From Flavobacterium sp. (GTDB lineage Bacteria; Bacteroidota; Bacteroidia; Flavobacteriales; Flavobacteriaceae): DNA of 9,291 nt. The position numbers were made by a program, and so were the translations under genes. The DNA is taken from assembly GCA_019105125.1 (NCBI GenBank), contig JAHRWO010000054.1, positions 1 to 9,291 on the forward strand. Direction: 5' to 3'. Shown here in pieces: positions 1 through 7,208 of the stretch. A model generated the notes under the pieces. The model saw nothing but the letters and a program-made list of their open reading frames with translations. It ran no database searches and was not told the DNA's origin. Numbering within the stretch: position 1 is the stretch's first letter; each line of letters begins with the position of its first letter.

Positions 1-17
1 AATTAATGATGTGAATC

Positions 18-275
18 ATGGATGAATTGAAATTAATACTAGATAAAGAATTAGATTCTTTACTAGTAAATTTTCCAAAAAGTAGAAAATCAGCTAAAAG
101 TTTTACTGAAAGATTGAATTTTATTCAAAACGGTTTAGAAAATGCTGAAAATAAATTTATTGAGATTTATTCTCTATATTTTTCAGAGAAAAATCTTAAA
201 ATAGATAATGATAAGATGAAAGAATTTTTGTCTAGTTATTTGAAAAAATATATTTTAAGCATAAATAGCTTGTAG
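18..275 (+). CDS. Small AT-rich hypothetical protein (85 aa)
   Basis: I do not recognise this protein. It is 85 residues, rich in Lys, Leu, Asn, Ser and Glu, with no signal peptide, no membrane segment and no cysteine. The pattern of charged and hydrophobic residues suggests a mostly alpha-helical cytosolic protein. By hand count 54 of 258 bases are G or C (about 21%), clearly lower than the conserved genes to its right, which suggests an accessory or recently acquired gene. The ATG at 18 is the first in frame. No good ribosome binding site is visible, which is normal for this phylum. An intrinsic terminator follows the stop within about 6 nt, which supports a real transcript. Any upstream gene on this strand must end by position 25, and one frame would overlap this start by 8 nt, so coupling to an unseen gene is possible. 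An immunity or antitoxin-like role is conceivable but nothing here shows it. Confidence 0.55.
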   Translation: MDELKLILDKELDSLLVNFPKSRKSAKSFTERLNFIQNGLENAENKFIEIYSLYFSEKNLKIDNDKMKEFLSSYLKKYILSINSL

Positions 276-280
276 TATTG

Positions 281-312
281 AAACAGTCATCACACGATGG
301 CTGTTTTTGTTT
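281..312 (+). terminator. Intrinsic terminator after the 85-aa gene
   Basis: Positions 281-291 pair with 296-306 around an ACAC loop, giving an 11-bp stem with one G-U pair. The T-rich tract TTTTTGTTTT follows at 304-313. The tract is only on the plus strand, so it terminates the gene that ends at 275. Confidence 0.85.
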
Positions 313-342
313 TAAATAATTACAATCCAATTCGTACATTTG
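307..342 (+). promoter_or_regulatory. Bacteroidota-type promoter of the 74-aa gene
   Basis: TACATTTG at 335-342 matches the TAnnTTTG -7 consensus of Bacteroidota sigma-A exactly. The nearest upstream TTG (307-309) is 25 nt away, longer than the usual spacing of about 19, so the -33 element is uncertain. Transcription would start near 346-349, giving a leader of only about 10 nt before the ATG at 357. Confidence 0.55.
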
Positions 343-356
343 AAAAAAATACAATT

Positions 357-581
357 ATGTCAAAAGATAAAAAAGGTGTTTATACAGGAATTATAGAAAA
401 AGACGCAGATGGAAATTATTTCTGCGGAGAATATTTGTTGGATTACCAATACACAGAGAAAAATTTTAAAGTAGGAGACGAAATTAACATCAAATCGGTA
501 ATCGTAAATCCGAGTGATAAAAGTTACAATCAGTATCCAAAAAAATCGAGAAATTTCTTCTTGGCTAACGAAAAAGAGTAA
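357..581 (+). CDS. Small hypothetical protein (74 aa)
   Basis: I do not recognise the family. The protein begins MSKDKKGVYTGIIEK, has no signal peptide or membrane segment, and is rich in Lys, Tyr and Asn with alternating hydrophobic residues that suggest a small beta-rich cytosolic fold. I chose the ATG at 357. An in-frame ATG at 297 lies inside the 3' arm of the preceding terminator hairpin and upstream of the TAnnTTTG element, so it cannot be on the gene's own transcript. The codons between 297 and 357 also read as non-coding. The gene ends 33 nt before dgt on the same strand with no terminator between, so the two may be co-transcribed. Base composition resembles dgt rather than the 85-aa gene to the left. 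Confidence 0.7.
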   Translation: MSKDKKGVYTGIIEKDADGNYFCGEYLLDYQYTEKNFKVGDEINIKSVIVNPSDKSYNQYPKKSRNFFLANEKE

Positions 582-582
582 T

Positions 583-617
583 TCTAAAATCCGCAATCTT
601 CAATCTAGAATCTTATG
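583..617 (+). repeat. Degenerate tandem heptamer (TCnnnAA) before dgt
   Basis: Five consecutive 7-nt units follow one another in register: TCTAAAA, TCCGCAA, TCTTCAA, TCTAGAA and TCTTATG. The first four fit TCnnnAA and the fifth runs into the dgt start codon. The tract fills almost the whole 33-nt gap between the 74-aa gene and dgt. I recall similar 'TCTAAAA'-type heptamer runs between genes in other flavobacterial genomes, but cannot verify this here. Confidence 0.6.
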
Positions 618-1958
618 ATGCAGTGGGAACAATTATTGTCTTTAAGAAGACAAGGCGACACCAGTAAACGTTTACGAAAAGAGCAAGACGACACCCGTTT
701 AGGCTTTGAAGTCGATTATGACCGAATTATTTTTTCTGCCGCTTTTAGAAGTCTGCAAGATAAAACTCAAGTCATTCCACTTTCCAAAACCGATTTCGTA
801 CACAACCGACTTACGCATAGTTTGGAAGTTTCGGTGGTGGGTCGTTCTTTAGGACGTTTGGTTGGAAAGCAAATCATTGCAAAATATCCGCATTTGCAAG
901 AAGTTCATGGCTATCAAGCGAATGATTTTGGCGCGATTGTGGCTGCTGCGGCATTATCTCATGATATTGGAAATCCACCATTTGGACATTCGGGAGAAAA
1001 AGCGATTGGCGAATATTTCAAAACCGGAAACGGATTGCAATACAAAGACCAATTAACCGAAAAACAATGGCAAGATTTAATCGATTTTGAAGGAAATGCT
1101 AATGGATTTTCAGTATTAGCCTCTTCTCGTGAGGGAATTGAAGGCGGTTTGCGTATTTCATATGCGACTTTGGGTGCTTTTATGAAATATCCGAAAGAAA
1201 GTTTACCTAAAAAACCAACACAAAAAATCTGCGATAAAAAATACGGTTTCTTTCAGCAAGACAAAGAGTTCTTTGCTGAGGTGGCTAATGAATTAGGTTT
1301 GATTTCGAATAAATCAGGAAATGATATTGGTTTCGAACGCCATCCATTAGCGTATTTAGTAGAAGCGGCTGATGATATTTGTTACACGATTATTGATTTT
1401 GAAGATGGAATTAACTTAGGTTGGATTTCGGAAGAATACGCATTAGAATACCTAATCAAACTAGTTAAAAACGGAATTGACACCAAAAAATACAACGAGT
1501 TACTTACTAAAGAAGATAGAATTAGTTATTTGCGTGCCTTAGCTATTGGAAGTTTAATCAATGATGCGGTAGCGGTTTTTATGGAAAATGAGAAATCTAT
1601 TTTAGCTGGAGTTTTCCCATTTGCTTTGATGGATAAAAGTCAGTACAAAGCGCAAATGAATGACATTATCCAAATTAGTATAAAAAACGTATATCAAAGT
1701 AAAGAAGTAATTCAGAAGGAAGTAATGGGGTATAAAATCATCAATAATTTATTGGATGCATTTTGTATGGCTTATAACAAAAAAGTAAACGGAACAGCTT
1801 CTAATTACGATGAACTGTTGTTGGAGTTATTGCCAGAACGTTTCCAATTTCAAAAGGAAAACCTTTACGATAGATTGTTGCATATTTGTCATTTCGTTTC
1901 TTTATTGACAGATGGTAAGGCGTTGGAGTTATATAAAACCATTCAAGCAAATAAATAG
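615..1958 (+). CDS. dgt: Deoxyguanosinetriphosphate triphosphohydrolase (dGTPase)
   Basis: The enzyme hydrolyses dGTP, and often other dNTPs, to the deoxynucleoside and tripolyphosphate, and so helps set cytosolic dNTP pools. The 447-residue protein carries the HD-domain metal ligands expected for the family: H68 in RLTHSLEV, H116-D117 in LSHDIGNPPFGH, and an Asp in VEAADDICY (253/254). The N-terminal RLRKEQDDTRLGFEVDYDR and AAFRSLQDKTQV segments are typical of Dgt nucleotide-site sequences. It is shorter than the 505-residue E. coli enzyme, in the range of the other bacterial branch. Two adjacent ATGs (615 and 618) could serve as the start, and homologues often begin close to WEQLLSL, so either is acceptable. 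It may be read from the promoter of the 74-aa gene upstream. Exact dNTP preference cannot be judged from sequence. Confidence 0.95.
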   Translation: MMQWEQLLSLRRQGDTSKRLRKEQDDTRLGFEVDYDRIIFSAAFRSLQDKTQVIPLSKTDFVHNRLTHSLEVSVVGRSLGRLVGKQIIAKYPHLQEVHGYQANDFGAIVAAAALSHDIGNPPFGHSGEKAIGEYFKTGNGLQYKDQLTEKQWQDLIDFEGNANGFSVLASSREGIEGGLRISYATLGAFMKYPKESLPKKPTQKICDKKYGFFQQDKEFFAEVANELGLISNKSGNDIGFERHPLAYLVEAADDICYTIIDFEDGINLGWISEEYALEYLIKLVKNGIDTKKYNELLTKEDRISYLRALAIGSLINDAVAVFMENEKSILAGVFPFALMDKSQYKAQMNDIIQISIKNVYQSKEVIQKEVMGYKIINNLLDAFCMAYNKKVNGTASNYDELLLELLPERFQFQKENLYDRLLHICHFVSLLTDGKALELYKTIQANK

Positions 1959-1973
1959 GAATGGTTTAAAAAT

Positions 1974-2002
1974 AAAAAACCTCTCAACTGAGAGGTTTTT
2001 TT
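1974..2002. terminator. Bidirectional terminator between dgt and rpmA
   Basis: Positions 1974-1985 pair perfectly with 1990-2001 (12 bp, including CCTCTC/GAGAGG) around an AACT loop. Seven T follow on the plus strand (1996-2002) and six A precede on the left (1974-1979), so the same hairpin has a T-tract in both directions. It closes dgt (stop at 1958) and the rplU-rpmA operon (stop at 2024). Confidence 0.92.
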
Positions 2003-2023
2003 ATGTTGCAAAATAAAATTTTA

Positions 2024-2284
2024 TTAAGCTTCAAAAGGAATTACAGATACATAAGATTTGTTTTCTCCTTTTTTCTGGAATTTTACAACTCCATCAACTT
2101 TAGCATGTAAAGTATGATCTTTACCCATGTAAACGTTTTCACCTGGGTTGTGCTTCGAACCTCTTTGTCTTACAATGATGTTTCCAGCAATAGCAGCTTG
2201 ACCACCATAAATCTTAACGCCTAAACGTTTCGATTCTGATTCTCTACCATTCTTCGAACTACCGACACCTTTCTTGTGAGCCAT
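2024..2284 (-). CDS. rpmA: 50S ribosomal protein L27
   Basis: L27 is a component of the large ribosomal subunit whose N-terminal tail reaches toward the peptidyl-transferase centre. The 86-residue protein begins [16 protein letters not shown] and contains [18 protein letters not shown], the L27 signature, and the full length matches the family. It has no cleavable N-terminal extension ahead of the AHKKG motif, unlike Firmicutes L27. It lies 19 nt downstream of rplU in the usual L21-L27 order and is followed by the shared hairpin at 1974-2002. No promoter is visible in the short gap, so it should be transcribed with rplU. Confidence 0.98.
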   Translation of the reverse strand: MAHKKGVGSSKNGRESESKRLGVKIYGGQAAIAGNIIVRQRGSKHNPGENVYMGKDHTLHAKVDGVVKFQKKGENKSYVSVIPFEA

Positions 2285-2303
2285 GACGTAATATTTTTAA
2301 ATG

Positions 2304-2720
2304 TTATTCTTCAGTTTTTGGTTTTTTTGTTGCTTTAGCTTTTGGCTTAACTTCTTCAGTAGCTTCAGTTACTTCAACTTCTTTTTTAGTAGCTTTTTTC
2401 TTAGCACCAGCAGCAACGATTCCTTCAATTAAAATTTGAGTGAATGATTGTCTGTGACCGTTTTTCTTTTTGTAACCTTTTCTTCTTTTCTTTTTGAAAA
2501 CAATTACTTTGTCACCTTTTAAGTGTTGTAACACCTTGGCTTCTACTGAAGCACCTTCTACAGCTGGGGCGCCTAAAGTTACAGTTCCATTTTCATCTAA
2601 CAAAAGTACTTTGTCAAAAGAAACTTTAGCTCCTTCTTCTGAAGCTAAACGGTGAACATAAACCTTTTGGTCTTTGCTTACTTTGAATTGTTGCCCTGCT
2701 ATCTCTACGATTGCGTACAT
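2304..2720 (-). CDS. rplU: 50S ribosomal protein L21 with C-terminal extension
   Basis: L21 binds 23S rRNA in the large subunit. Residues 1 to about 103 form the standard L21 core, starting [14 protein letters not shown] and including the basic loop [16 protein letters not shown] (76-91). Residues 104-138 are an extra low-complexity tail rich in Lys, Ala, Thr and Glu in which KATKK occurs twice (109-113 and 129-133). Bacteroidota L21 proteins often carry such tails, and the core length matches other bacteria. It is the first gene of a two-gene operon with rpmA and has a strong promoter immediately upstream. The start codon ATG at 2720 is fixed by the conserved N-terminus. Confidence 0.98.
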   Translation of the reverse strand: MYAIVEIAGQQFKVSKDQKVYVHRLASEEGAKVSFDKVLLLDENGTVTLGAPAVEGASVEAKVLQHLKGDKVIVFKKKRRKGYKKKNGHRQSFTQILIEGIVAAGAKKKATKKEVEVTEATEEVKPKAKATKKPKTEE

Positions 2721-2752
2721 AACAATGATTTTAGTTAAAAATTTTAAGGTTG

Positions 2753-2782
2753 CAAATATACAATAATTTCTAAACCAAACAA
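2753..2782 (-). promoter_or_regulatory. Promoter of the rplU-rpmA operon
   Basis: On the minus strand TTG (2782-2780), a 19-nt spacer and TATATTTG (2760-2753) match the Bacteroidota consensus TTG-N19-TAnnTTTG exactly. Transcription should start near 2747, giving a leader of about 27 nt before the rplU ATG, too short for an elaborate leader structure. Confidence 0.85.
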
Positions 2783-2838
2783 CTATCTATTCCATAAAAA
2801 GTAAAATTACAGATGAAAATATTTTTTTTCTTAAAAAA

Positions 2839-2863
2839 TGTAACAAAATCATGAAATTGCGTC
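2839..2863 (+). promoter_or_regulatory. Candidate ECF-sigma promoter of the M16 peptidase operon
   Basis: TGTAAC (2839-2844), a 15-nt spacer and CGTC (2860-2863), followed by TTATTAA, resemble the AAC / CGTC elements of promoters read by extracytoplasmic-function sigma factors. No TAnnTTTG element lies between here and the start codon at 2898. A start site around 2870 would give a leader of about 28 nt. The match is by eye and no sigma gene is in the window. Confidence 0.45.
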
Positions 2864-2897
2864 TTATTAAGAATTATATCAAACAAATTAATAACGT

Positions 2898-4223
2898 ATG
2901 AAAAAATCTTTAATGGCTTTGGGTACTGCACTTATGCTTGGCGGAACTGCCACTGCTCAAAAAGTAACATTTGAGGAATTTGATTTAGACAATGGTTTAC
3001 ACGTTGTGCTACATCAAGATAATTCTGCACCTGTGGTTATTACTTCTGTAATGTATCATGTAGGGGCAAAAGACGAACAACCAAACCGTACTGGTTTTGC
3101 TCACTTTTTTGAACACCTTTTATTTGAAGGAACAAAAAATATCAATCGTGGTGATTGGTTTAAAATTGTAACAGCAAACGGAGGAAACAATAATGCGAAC
3201 ACAACAGACGATAGAACGTATTATTACGAGGTTTTTCCATCTAATAACTTAGAATTAGCGATTTGGATGGAATCAGAAAGATTGATGCATCCTGTTATTA
3301 ACCAAGTAGGTGTTGATACACAAAACGAGGTTGTTAAAGAAGAAAAAAGATTACGTGTTGACAATCAGCCTTATGGTAACTTAATTAAAGCTGTTAAAGA
3401 AAACATGTTTAAAGTGCATCCTTACCGTTGGACAACCATTGGTGAGATGGAGCATTTAGACGCTGCTACTTTAGATGAATTCTTAGCTTTCAATAAGAAA
3501 TTCTATGTACCTAACAATGCGGTATTAGTGGTTGCAGGTCAGTTTGACAAAGATCAAGCAAAAGAATGGATTAAAAAATATTTTGGTCCAATCCCAAAAG
3601 GAGCGCCTGTAACACGTCAAAAATATGAAGAAGCACCAATTACTGAAGAATTTAAGGCCACTTGGCAAGATCCAAACATCCAAATTCCAATGTTGGTATC
3701 GGCTTACAGAACTCCTTCGATGAAATCTAGAGAAGCTAGAGTTTTAGATATGATTTCAACTTATTTGTCAGATGGAAAAAGTTCTAAACTTTACAAAAAA
3801 ATTGTAGACGATAAGAAAATGGCTTTACAAATTGGAGCATTCAATTACAGTCAAGAAGATTACGGAATGTATTTGATTTACGGTTTACCAATGGGAAGCA
3901 ACACAATGGAATCTATTTTAAAAGAAATTGATGAAGAAATCGTGAAAATGCAAAACGAATTAATTTCGGAAAAAGATTACCAAAAACTTCAAAACAAATT
4001 TGAAAGTAATTATGTAAGCAGTAATGCTTCTGTTGAAGGAATCGCAGATAATTTGGCAACGTATTATATGTTGTATGGTGATATCAATTTGATCAATACC
4101 GAGATTGATATTTATCGTTCTATCACAAGAGAGGAAATTAGAGACGTGGCTAAAAAATATCTAGGCTCTAACCAAAGAATGATTTTAGAATATGTTCCTG
4201 CTAAAGATAAAGCACAAAACTAA
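2898..4223 (+). CDS. Secreted M16 family zinc metallopeptidase (catalytic partner)
   Basis: This is an insulinase/pitrilysin-type peptidase predicted to cleave peptides in the periplasm or at the outer envelope. A signal peptide occupies residues 1-20 (basic MKK, hydrophobic core, cleavage after ATA before Gln21). The inverted zinc motif HxxEH is intact as HFFEH, with H69 and H73 as metal ligands and E72 as the catalytic base. The third ligand is E149 or its neighbour E148 in NEVVKEEKR. The N-terminal peptidase domain spans about 25-185 and the C-terminal M16 domain about 190-415. The 441-residue length fits a one-chain half of a two-part M16 enzyme. The next gene encodes an M16 protein lacking the zinc site, 13 nt downstream, so the two likely form an active heterodimer, as in other bacterial and mitochondrial M16B enzymes. 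The substrate is unknown. Confidence 0.9.
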   Translation: MKKSLMALGTALMLGGTATAQKVTFEEFDLDNGLHVVLHQDNSAPVVITSVMYHVGAKDEQPNRTGFAHFFEHLLFEGTKNINRGDWFKIVTANGGNNNANTTDDRTYYYEVFPSNNLELAIWMESERLMHPVINQVGVDTQNEVVKEEKRLRVDNQPYGNLIKAVKENMFKVHPYRWTTIGEMEHLDAATLDEFLAFNKKFYVPNNAVLVVAGQFDKDQAKEWIKKYFGPIPKGAPVTRQKYEEAPITEEFKATWQDPNIQIPMLVSAYRTPSMKSREARVLDMISTYLSDGKSSKLYKKIVDDKKMALQIGAFNYSQEDYGMYLIYGLPMGSNTMESILKEIDEEIVKMQNELISEKDYQKLQNKFESNYVSSNASVEGIADNLATYYMLYGDINLINTEIDIYRSITREEIRDVAKKYLGSNQRMILEYVPAKDKAQN

Positions 4224-4236
4224 GATTTGAAGAATT

Positions 4237-6288
4237 ATGAAAAAATTTTTATACATAGCAGCCAGTTTATTTTTAACAATAACTATGCAAGCACAAGACA
4301 GACCGCAACCTAAACCAGGACCTGCTCCAGCAATTAACGTTAACAAGCCTCAAAGCTTTGTTCTCAAAAATGGTTTAAAAGTTTTAGTGGTGGAAAACCA
4401 TAAATTACCTCGCGTTTCTTTCAATCTTACATTGGATAATGCACCTTATGCAGAAGGAAATAAAAAAGGAGTTTCTGATATTTTAAGCGGAATGCTTGGA
4501 AATGGTACAAAAAAAATCAGTAAAGATGCTTTCAATGAAGAAATCGACTTTTTAGGAGCTGATATCAATTTTTATGCCTCTGGAGCTTATGCAAACGGAC
4601 TTTCAAGATATTCAAAGAGAATTTTGGAATTAATGGCAGATGGCGCTTTAAATCCATTGTTTGACCAAAGTGAATTCGATAAAGAAAAAGAAAAAATTAT
4701 TGAAGGATTAAAAGCCGATGAAAAAAGTGTTTCTGCGATTGCTCGTAGAGTTGAAAATGTTTTAGTTTTCGGAAAAGAACATTATAGAGGTGAATTTACA
4801 AGCGAAGAAACATTGAAAAATGTTACTTTGGACGATGTTATTATCAATTACAACAATTATTTTGTGCCAGCAAATGCTTACTTGGTAATTGTTGGTGATG
4901 TTAAATTCAAAGAAATTAAAAAAGAAGTTGAAAAACTTTTTGGTAAATGGAAAGAAGCTAAAGCACCTGTATTTACTTATTCTACTCCAAAAGACGTTCA
5001 ATACAGTCAAATTAATTTCATAGACGCACCAAATGCTGTTCAGTCAGAAATTGCTTTAGTGAATTTGTCAAACTTGAAAATGACCGATAAAGAATATTTT
5101 TCAGTTCTTTTAGCTAACCAAATTCTAGGTGGTGGTGGAGAAGGAAGATTATTCTTAAACTTACGTGAAAAACACGGTTGGACTTATGGCGCATACTCTT
5201 CTATTGGGGCTGGAAAATATATCAATAAATTCCGTTCTAGTGCTTCAGTAAGAAATACAGTTACAGATAGTGCTGTTGTTGAATTCTTCAATGAATTGAA
5301 AAGAATCAAAACAGAATTAGTTTCTGAAGAAGATTTGAAAAATGCTAAAGCTAAATACGTAGGTAATTTTGTAATGCAAATTGAAAAACCTTCAACTATA
5401 GCAGGTTACGCTTTAAATAAAGAAACTCAAGGTTTACCTGATGATTTTTACGAAAACTATATCAAAAACATCAACGCAGTAACGGCTGAGGATATTAAAA
5501 ATGCAGCAAATAAATATTTCTTATCAGATAATACAAGAGTGGTTATTGTTGGAAAAGCGGCAGATGTTTTACCTGGATTAGAAGTAATGAGCAAAAGAGA
5601 AAAATTACCAATTTTCTATTTTGATAAATATGGAAATCCAGCAGAAAAACCTGAAGTTAAAAAACCTATTCCTGCAGGTGTAACAGCTCAAACGGTATTA
5701 AACAATTACATTAACGCAATTGGTGGAGAAAAAGCGGTTAAAAACGTAAAAACATTAGTTACGTTTTCTTCTGGAACTGTTCAAGGAATGCCATTAGAAT
5801 TAGTTACTAAAACAGCTCAAAAGAAAATGAGTGTTGAAATGAAAGCTATGGGTTCTACTATGATGAAGCAAGTAGTTAATGAAAAAGAAGCGTATGCTGT
5901 GCAACAAGGTCAAAGAGTTGATTTTAAAGATCAGGACTTAAAAGACATGCAAGCTATGGCAGGTAACTTTAAAGAATTGTCTCTAGTAACAGATAAAGCG
6001 GTAACGCTAACTGGAATTGAAAACATCAATGGCTCTGATGCTTATGCTATTAAGAGTGGAAAATCTACTTATTACTATGATGTGAAAACTGGATTTAAAG
6101 TTGCTGAAGCTCAAGAGTTAGAGCAAGGGGGGCAAAAAATGACACAAACAACTTATTATCAGGATTATAAAGATGTGAAAGGATTGAAATTCCCTTACAA
6201 AACAATCATGAATGTAGGTATTGAAATCGAATTGATAACATCAGAAGTTAAAATTAATGAAGGGGTAACAGATGCCGATTTCAAATAA
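4237..6288 (+). CDS. Secreted M16-like protein lacking the zinc site, fused to a LolA/LolB-like domain
   Basis: The 683-residue protein starts with a signal peptide (residues 1 to about 20, MKKFLYIAASLFLTITMQAQ) followed by a Pro-rich stretch (22-37). Residues 38-455 align with the two M16 domains. Where HxxEH should stand, the sequence reads GVSDILSGMLGNGT (78-91), so neither His nor the catalytic Glu is present. The C-terminal M16 domain keeps the conserved LREKHGWTYGAYSS (309-322), typical of the substrate-binding half. After a Pro/Lys linker (467-483), residues 485-683 have the pattern of Bacteroidota outer-membrane lipoprotein-sorting-like domains: YINAIGGEKAVKNVK, then beta-strand repeats, TYYYDVKTGFKV and a terminal INEGVTDADFK. 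It is probably the non-catalytic partner of the upstream peptidase. What the extra domain binds is unknown. Confidence 0.85.
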   Translation: MKKFLYIAASLFLTITMQAQDRPQPKPGPAPAINVNKPQSFVLKNGLKVLVVENHKLPRVSFNLTLDNAPYAEGNKKGVSDILSGMLGNGTKKISKDAFNEEIDFLGADINFYASGAYANGLSRYSKRILELMADGALNPLFDQSEFDKEKEKIIEGLKADEKSVSAIARRVENVLVFGKEHYRGEFTSEETLKNVTLDDVIINYNNYFVPANAYLVIVGDVKFKEIKKEVEKLFGKWKEAKAPVFTYSTPKDVQYSQINFIDAPNAVQSEIALVNLSNLKMTDKEYFSVLLANQILGGGGEGRLFLNLREKHGWTYGAYSSIGAGKYINKFRSSASVRNTVTDSAVVEFFNELKRIKTELVSEEDLKNAKAKYVGNFVMQIEKPSTIAGYALNKETQGLPDDFYENYIKNINAVTAEDIKNAANKYFLSDNTRVVIVGKAADVLPGLEVMSKREKLPIFYFDKYGNPAEKPEVKKPIPAGVTAQTVLNNYINAIGGEKAVKNVKTLVTFSSGTVQGMPLELVTKTAQKKMSVEMKAMGSTMMKQVVNEKEAYAVQQGQRVDFKDQDLKDMQAMAGNFKELSLVTDKAVTLTGIENINGSDAYAIKSGKSTYYYDVKTGFKVAEAQELEQGGQKMTQTTYYQDYKDVKGLKFPYKTIMNVGIEIELITSEVKINEGVTDADFK

Positions 6289-6309
6289 TTAAATTAGTTA
6301 TAAAATAGG

Positions 6310-6340
6310 AAAGGCACTCTAGAAATAGAGTGCTTTTTTT
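6310..6340 (+). terminator. Intrinsic terminator of the M16 operon
   Basis: Positions 6310-6321 pair with 6326-6337 (12 bp with one G-U pair) around a GAAA tetraloop, followed by seven T (6334-6340). The T-run overlaps the stop codon of the convergent permease gene (6339-6341). The hairpin may also end that transcript, although its minus-strand T-tract is weak. Confidence 0.88.
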
Positions 6341-7208
6341 ATTTCTTACTCGAAAAATAAACACCAATTAATACAATCAAAGCTCCTAACAATTGAATTA
6401 TAGATAAGGTTTCATTCATAAATAAAAAACCTAAAATAAACGCTACTACAGGAATTATGTAGGTAACCGATGAGGCGAAAACCGGTGATGATAATTGAAT
6501 TAATTTGTAAAATAAAATGTTTGAAAATCCTGTTCCCACGATTCCTAAAATGGCAATATAGCCTAAGGAAGCCTGAACCTTTGTTTCCTTAATTATATCA
6601 AAAAACCCCGTGAAATATAAAACAATTAAAGCTGGAAAAAACATGATTAAAAAGTTTCCTGTGCTAATAGTTAAAGGTTTTAAATCGGATAAGTACTTTT
6701 TAATTAAATTTACATTAACACCATAAAAAATAGAGGCTATCACTATTAATAAAGCATAATAGTAGTTCTCAGTAGTATTTTCTCCATCACCAAATAAAAC
6801 TAATAAAGCACAACCAATAAATCCTATAATTACCCCAAAAAACTGGCTTCGTTGTACATTCATGCCGAAAAAAAGTAATCCTACCAATAAGGTATTTAAC
6901 GGTGTTAAGGAATTTAAAATCGAACTTATAGAGCCATCGATTTTCGTTAAAGCAAAAGCAAAAAGAAAAGCAGGAATGAAAGTTCCACATAAAGCAGTTA
7001 ATGCAATATATTTCCACTTATATAAAGGAATTTGAGGAATTTGTTTAAATCCAACAATAATCAAAAATAAAGCTGCAAATATAACTCGTAAACTTCCTAG
7101 TTGTACTGAATTTACACCTTTTAAACCCAATTGCATTAAGATGAAAGAACTTCCCCAAACACAACCTAGAAAGGCTAATAAATACCATTTTGTTGAATTG
7201 TTTTCCAT
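6339..7208 (-). CDS. DMT superfamily (EamA-type) inner-membrane permease
   Basis: The protein is predicted to export a small metabolite across the cytoplasmic membrane. Its 289 residues form about ten hydrophobic helices in two repeats (roughly 8-138 and 150-286), the standard EamA duplication. The N-terminal YLLAFLGCVWGSSFILMQLG is a characteristic first-helix sequence. The end of the second repeat, TYIIPVVAFILGFLFMNETL then GALIVLIGVY, keeps the Pro and Glu typical of the family, whereas the first repeat lacks the matching Glu. EamA proteins vary in substrate (amino acids, purines, sugars and others), so no substrate can be given. The gene diverges from the heavy-metal-associated lipoprotein gene, and its start codon lies inside a 14-bp inverted repeat, which suggests regulation. 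It has no other operon partner here. Confidence 0.9.
   Translation of the reverse strand: MENNSTKWYLLAFLGCVWGSSFILMQLGLKGVNSVQLGSLRVIFAALFLIIVGFKQIPQIPLYKWKYIALTALCGTFIPAFLFAFALTKIDGSISSILNSLTPLNTLLVGLLFFGMNVQRSQFFGVIIGFIGCALLVLFGDGENTTENYYYALLIVIASIFYGVNVNLIKKYLSDLKPLTISTGNFLIMFFPALIVLYFTGFFDIIKETKVQASLGYIAILGIVGTGFSNILFYKLIQLSSPVFASSVTYIIPVVAFILGFLFMNETLSIIQLLGALIVLIGVYFSSKK

Noticed and set aside
1..25. Possible 3' tail of an upstream gene overlapping the start of the 85-aa gene
   Set aside because: One frame is open from position 2 to a TGA at 23-25, but 7 codons are too few to support a gene call.
297..356. N-terminal extension of the small protein from an ATG at 297
   Set aside because: It lies in the 3' arm of a terminator hairpin and upstream of the -7 promoter element; the ATG at 357 fits far better.
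2721..2752. AT-rich near-palindrome in the rplU leader as an autoregulatory site
   Set aside because: Only A/T pairs in a short leader; likely chance in this composition, and it lacks a stable hairpin.
4762..5010. 82-aa minus-strand frame inside the second M16 gene
   Set aside because: Phe/Asn-rich composition typical of a shadow of Lys/Glu-rich coding sequence; no recognisable protein.
6787..7017. 76-aa minus-strand frame inside the permease gene
   Set aside because: An overlapping out-of-frame reading of the permease with aromatic and Cys-rich composition; not a plausible gene.
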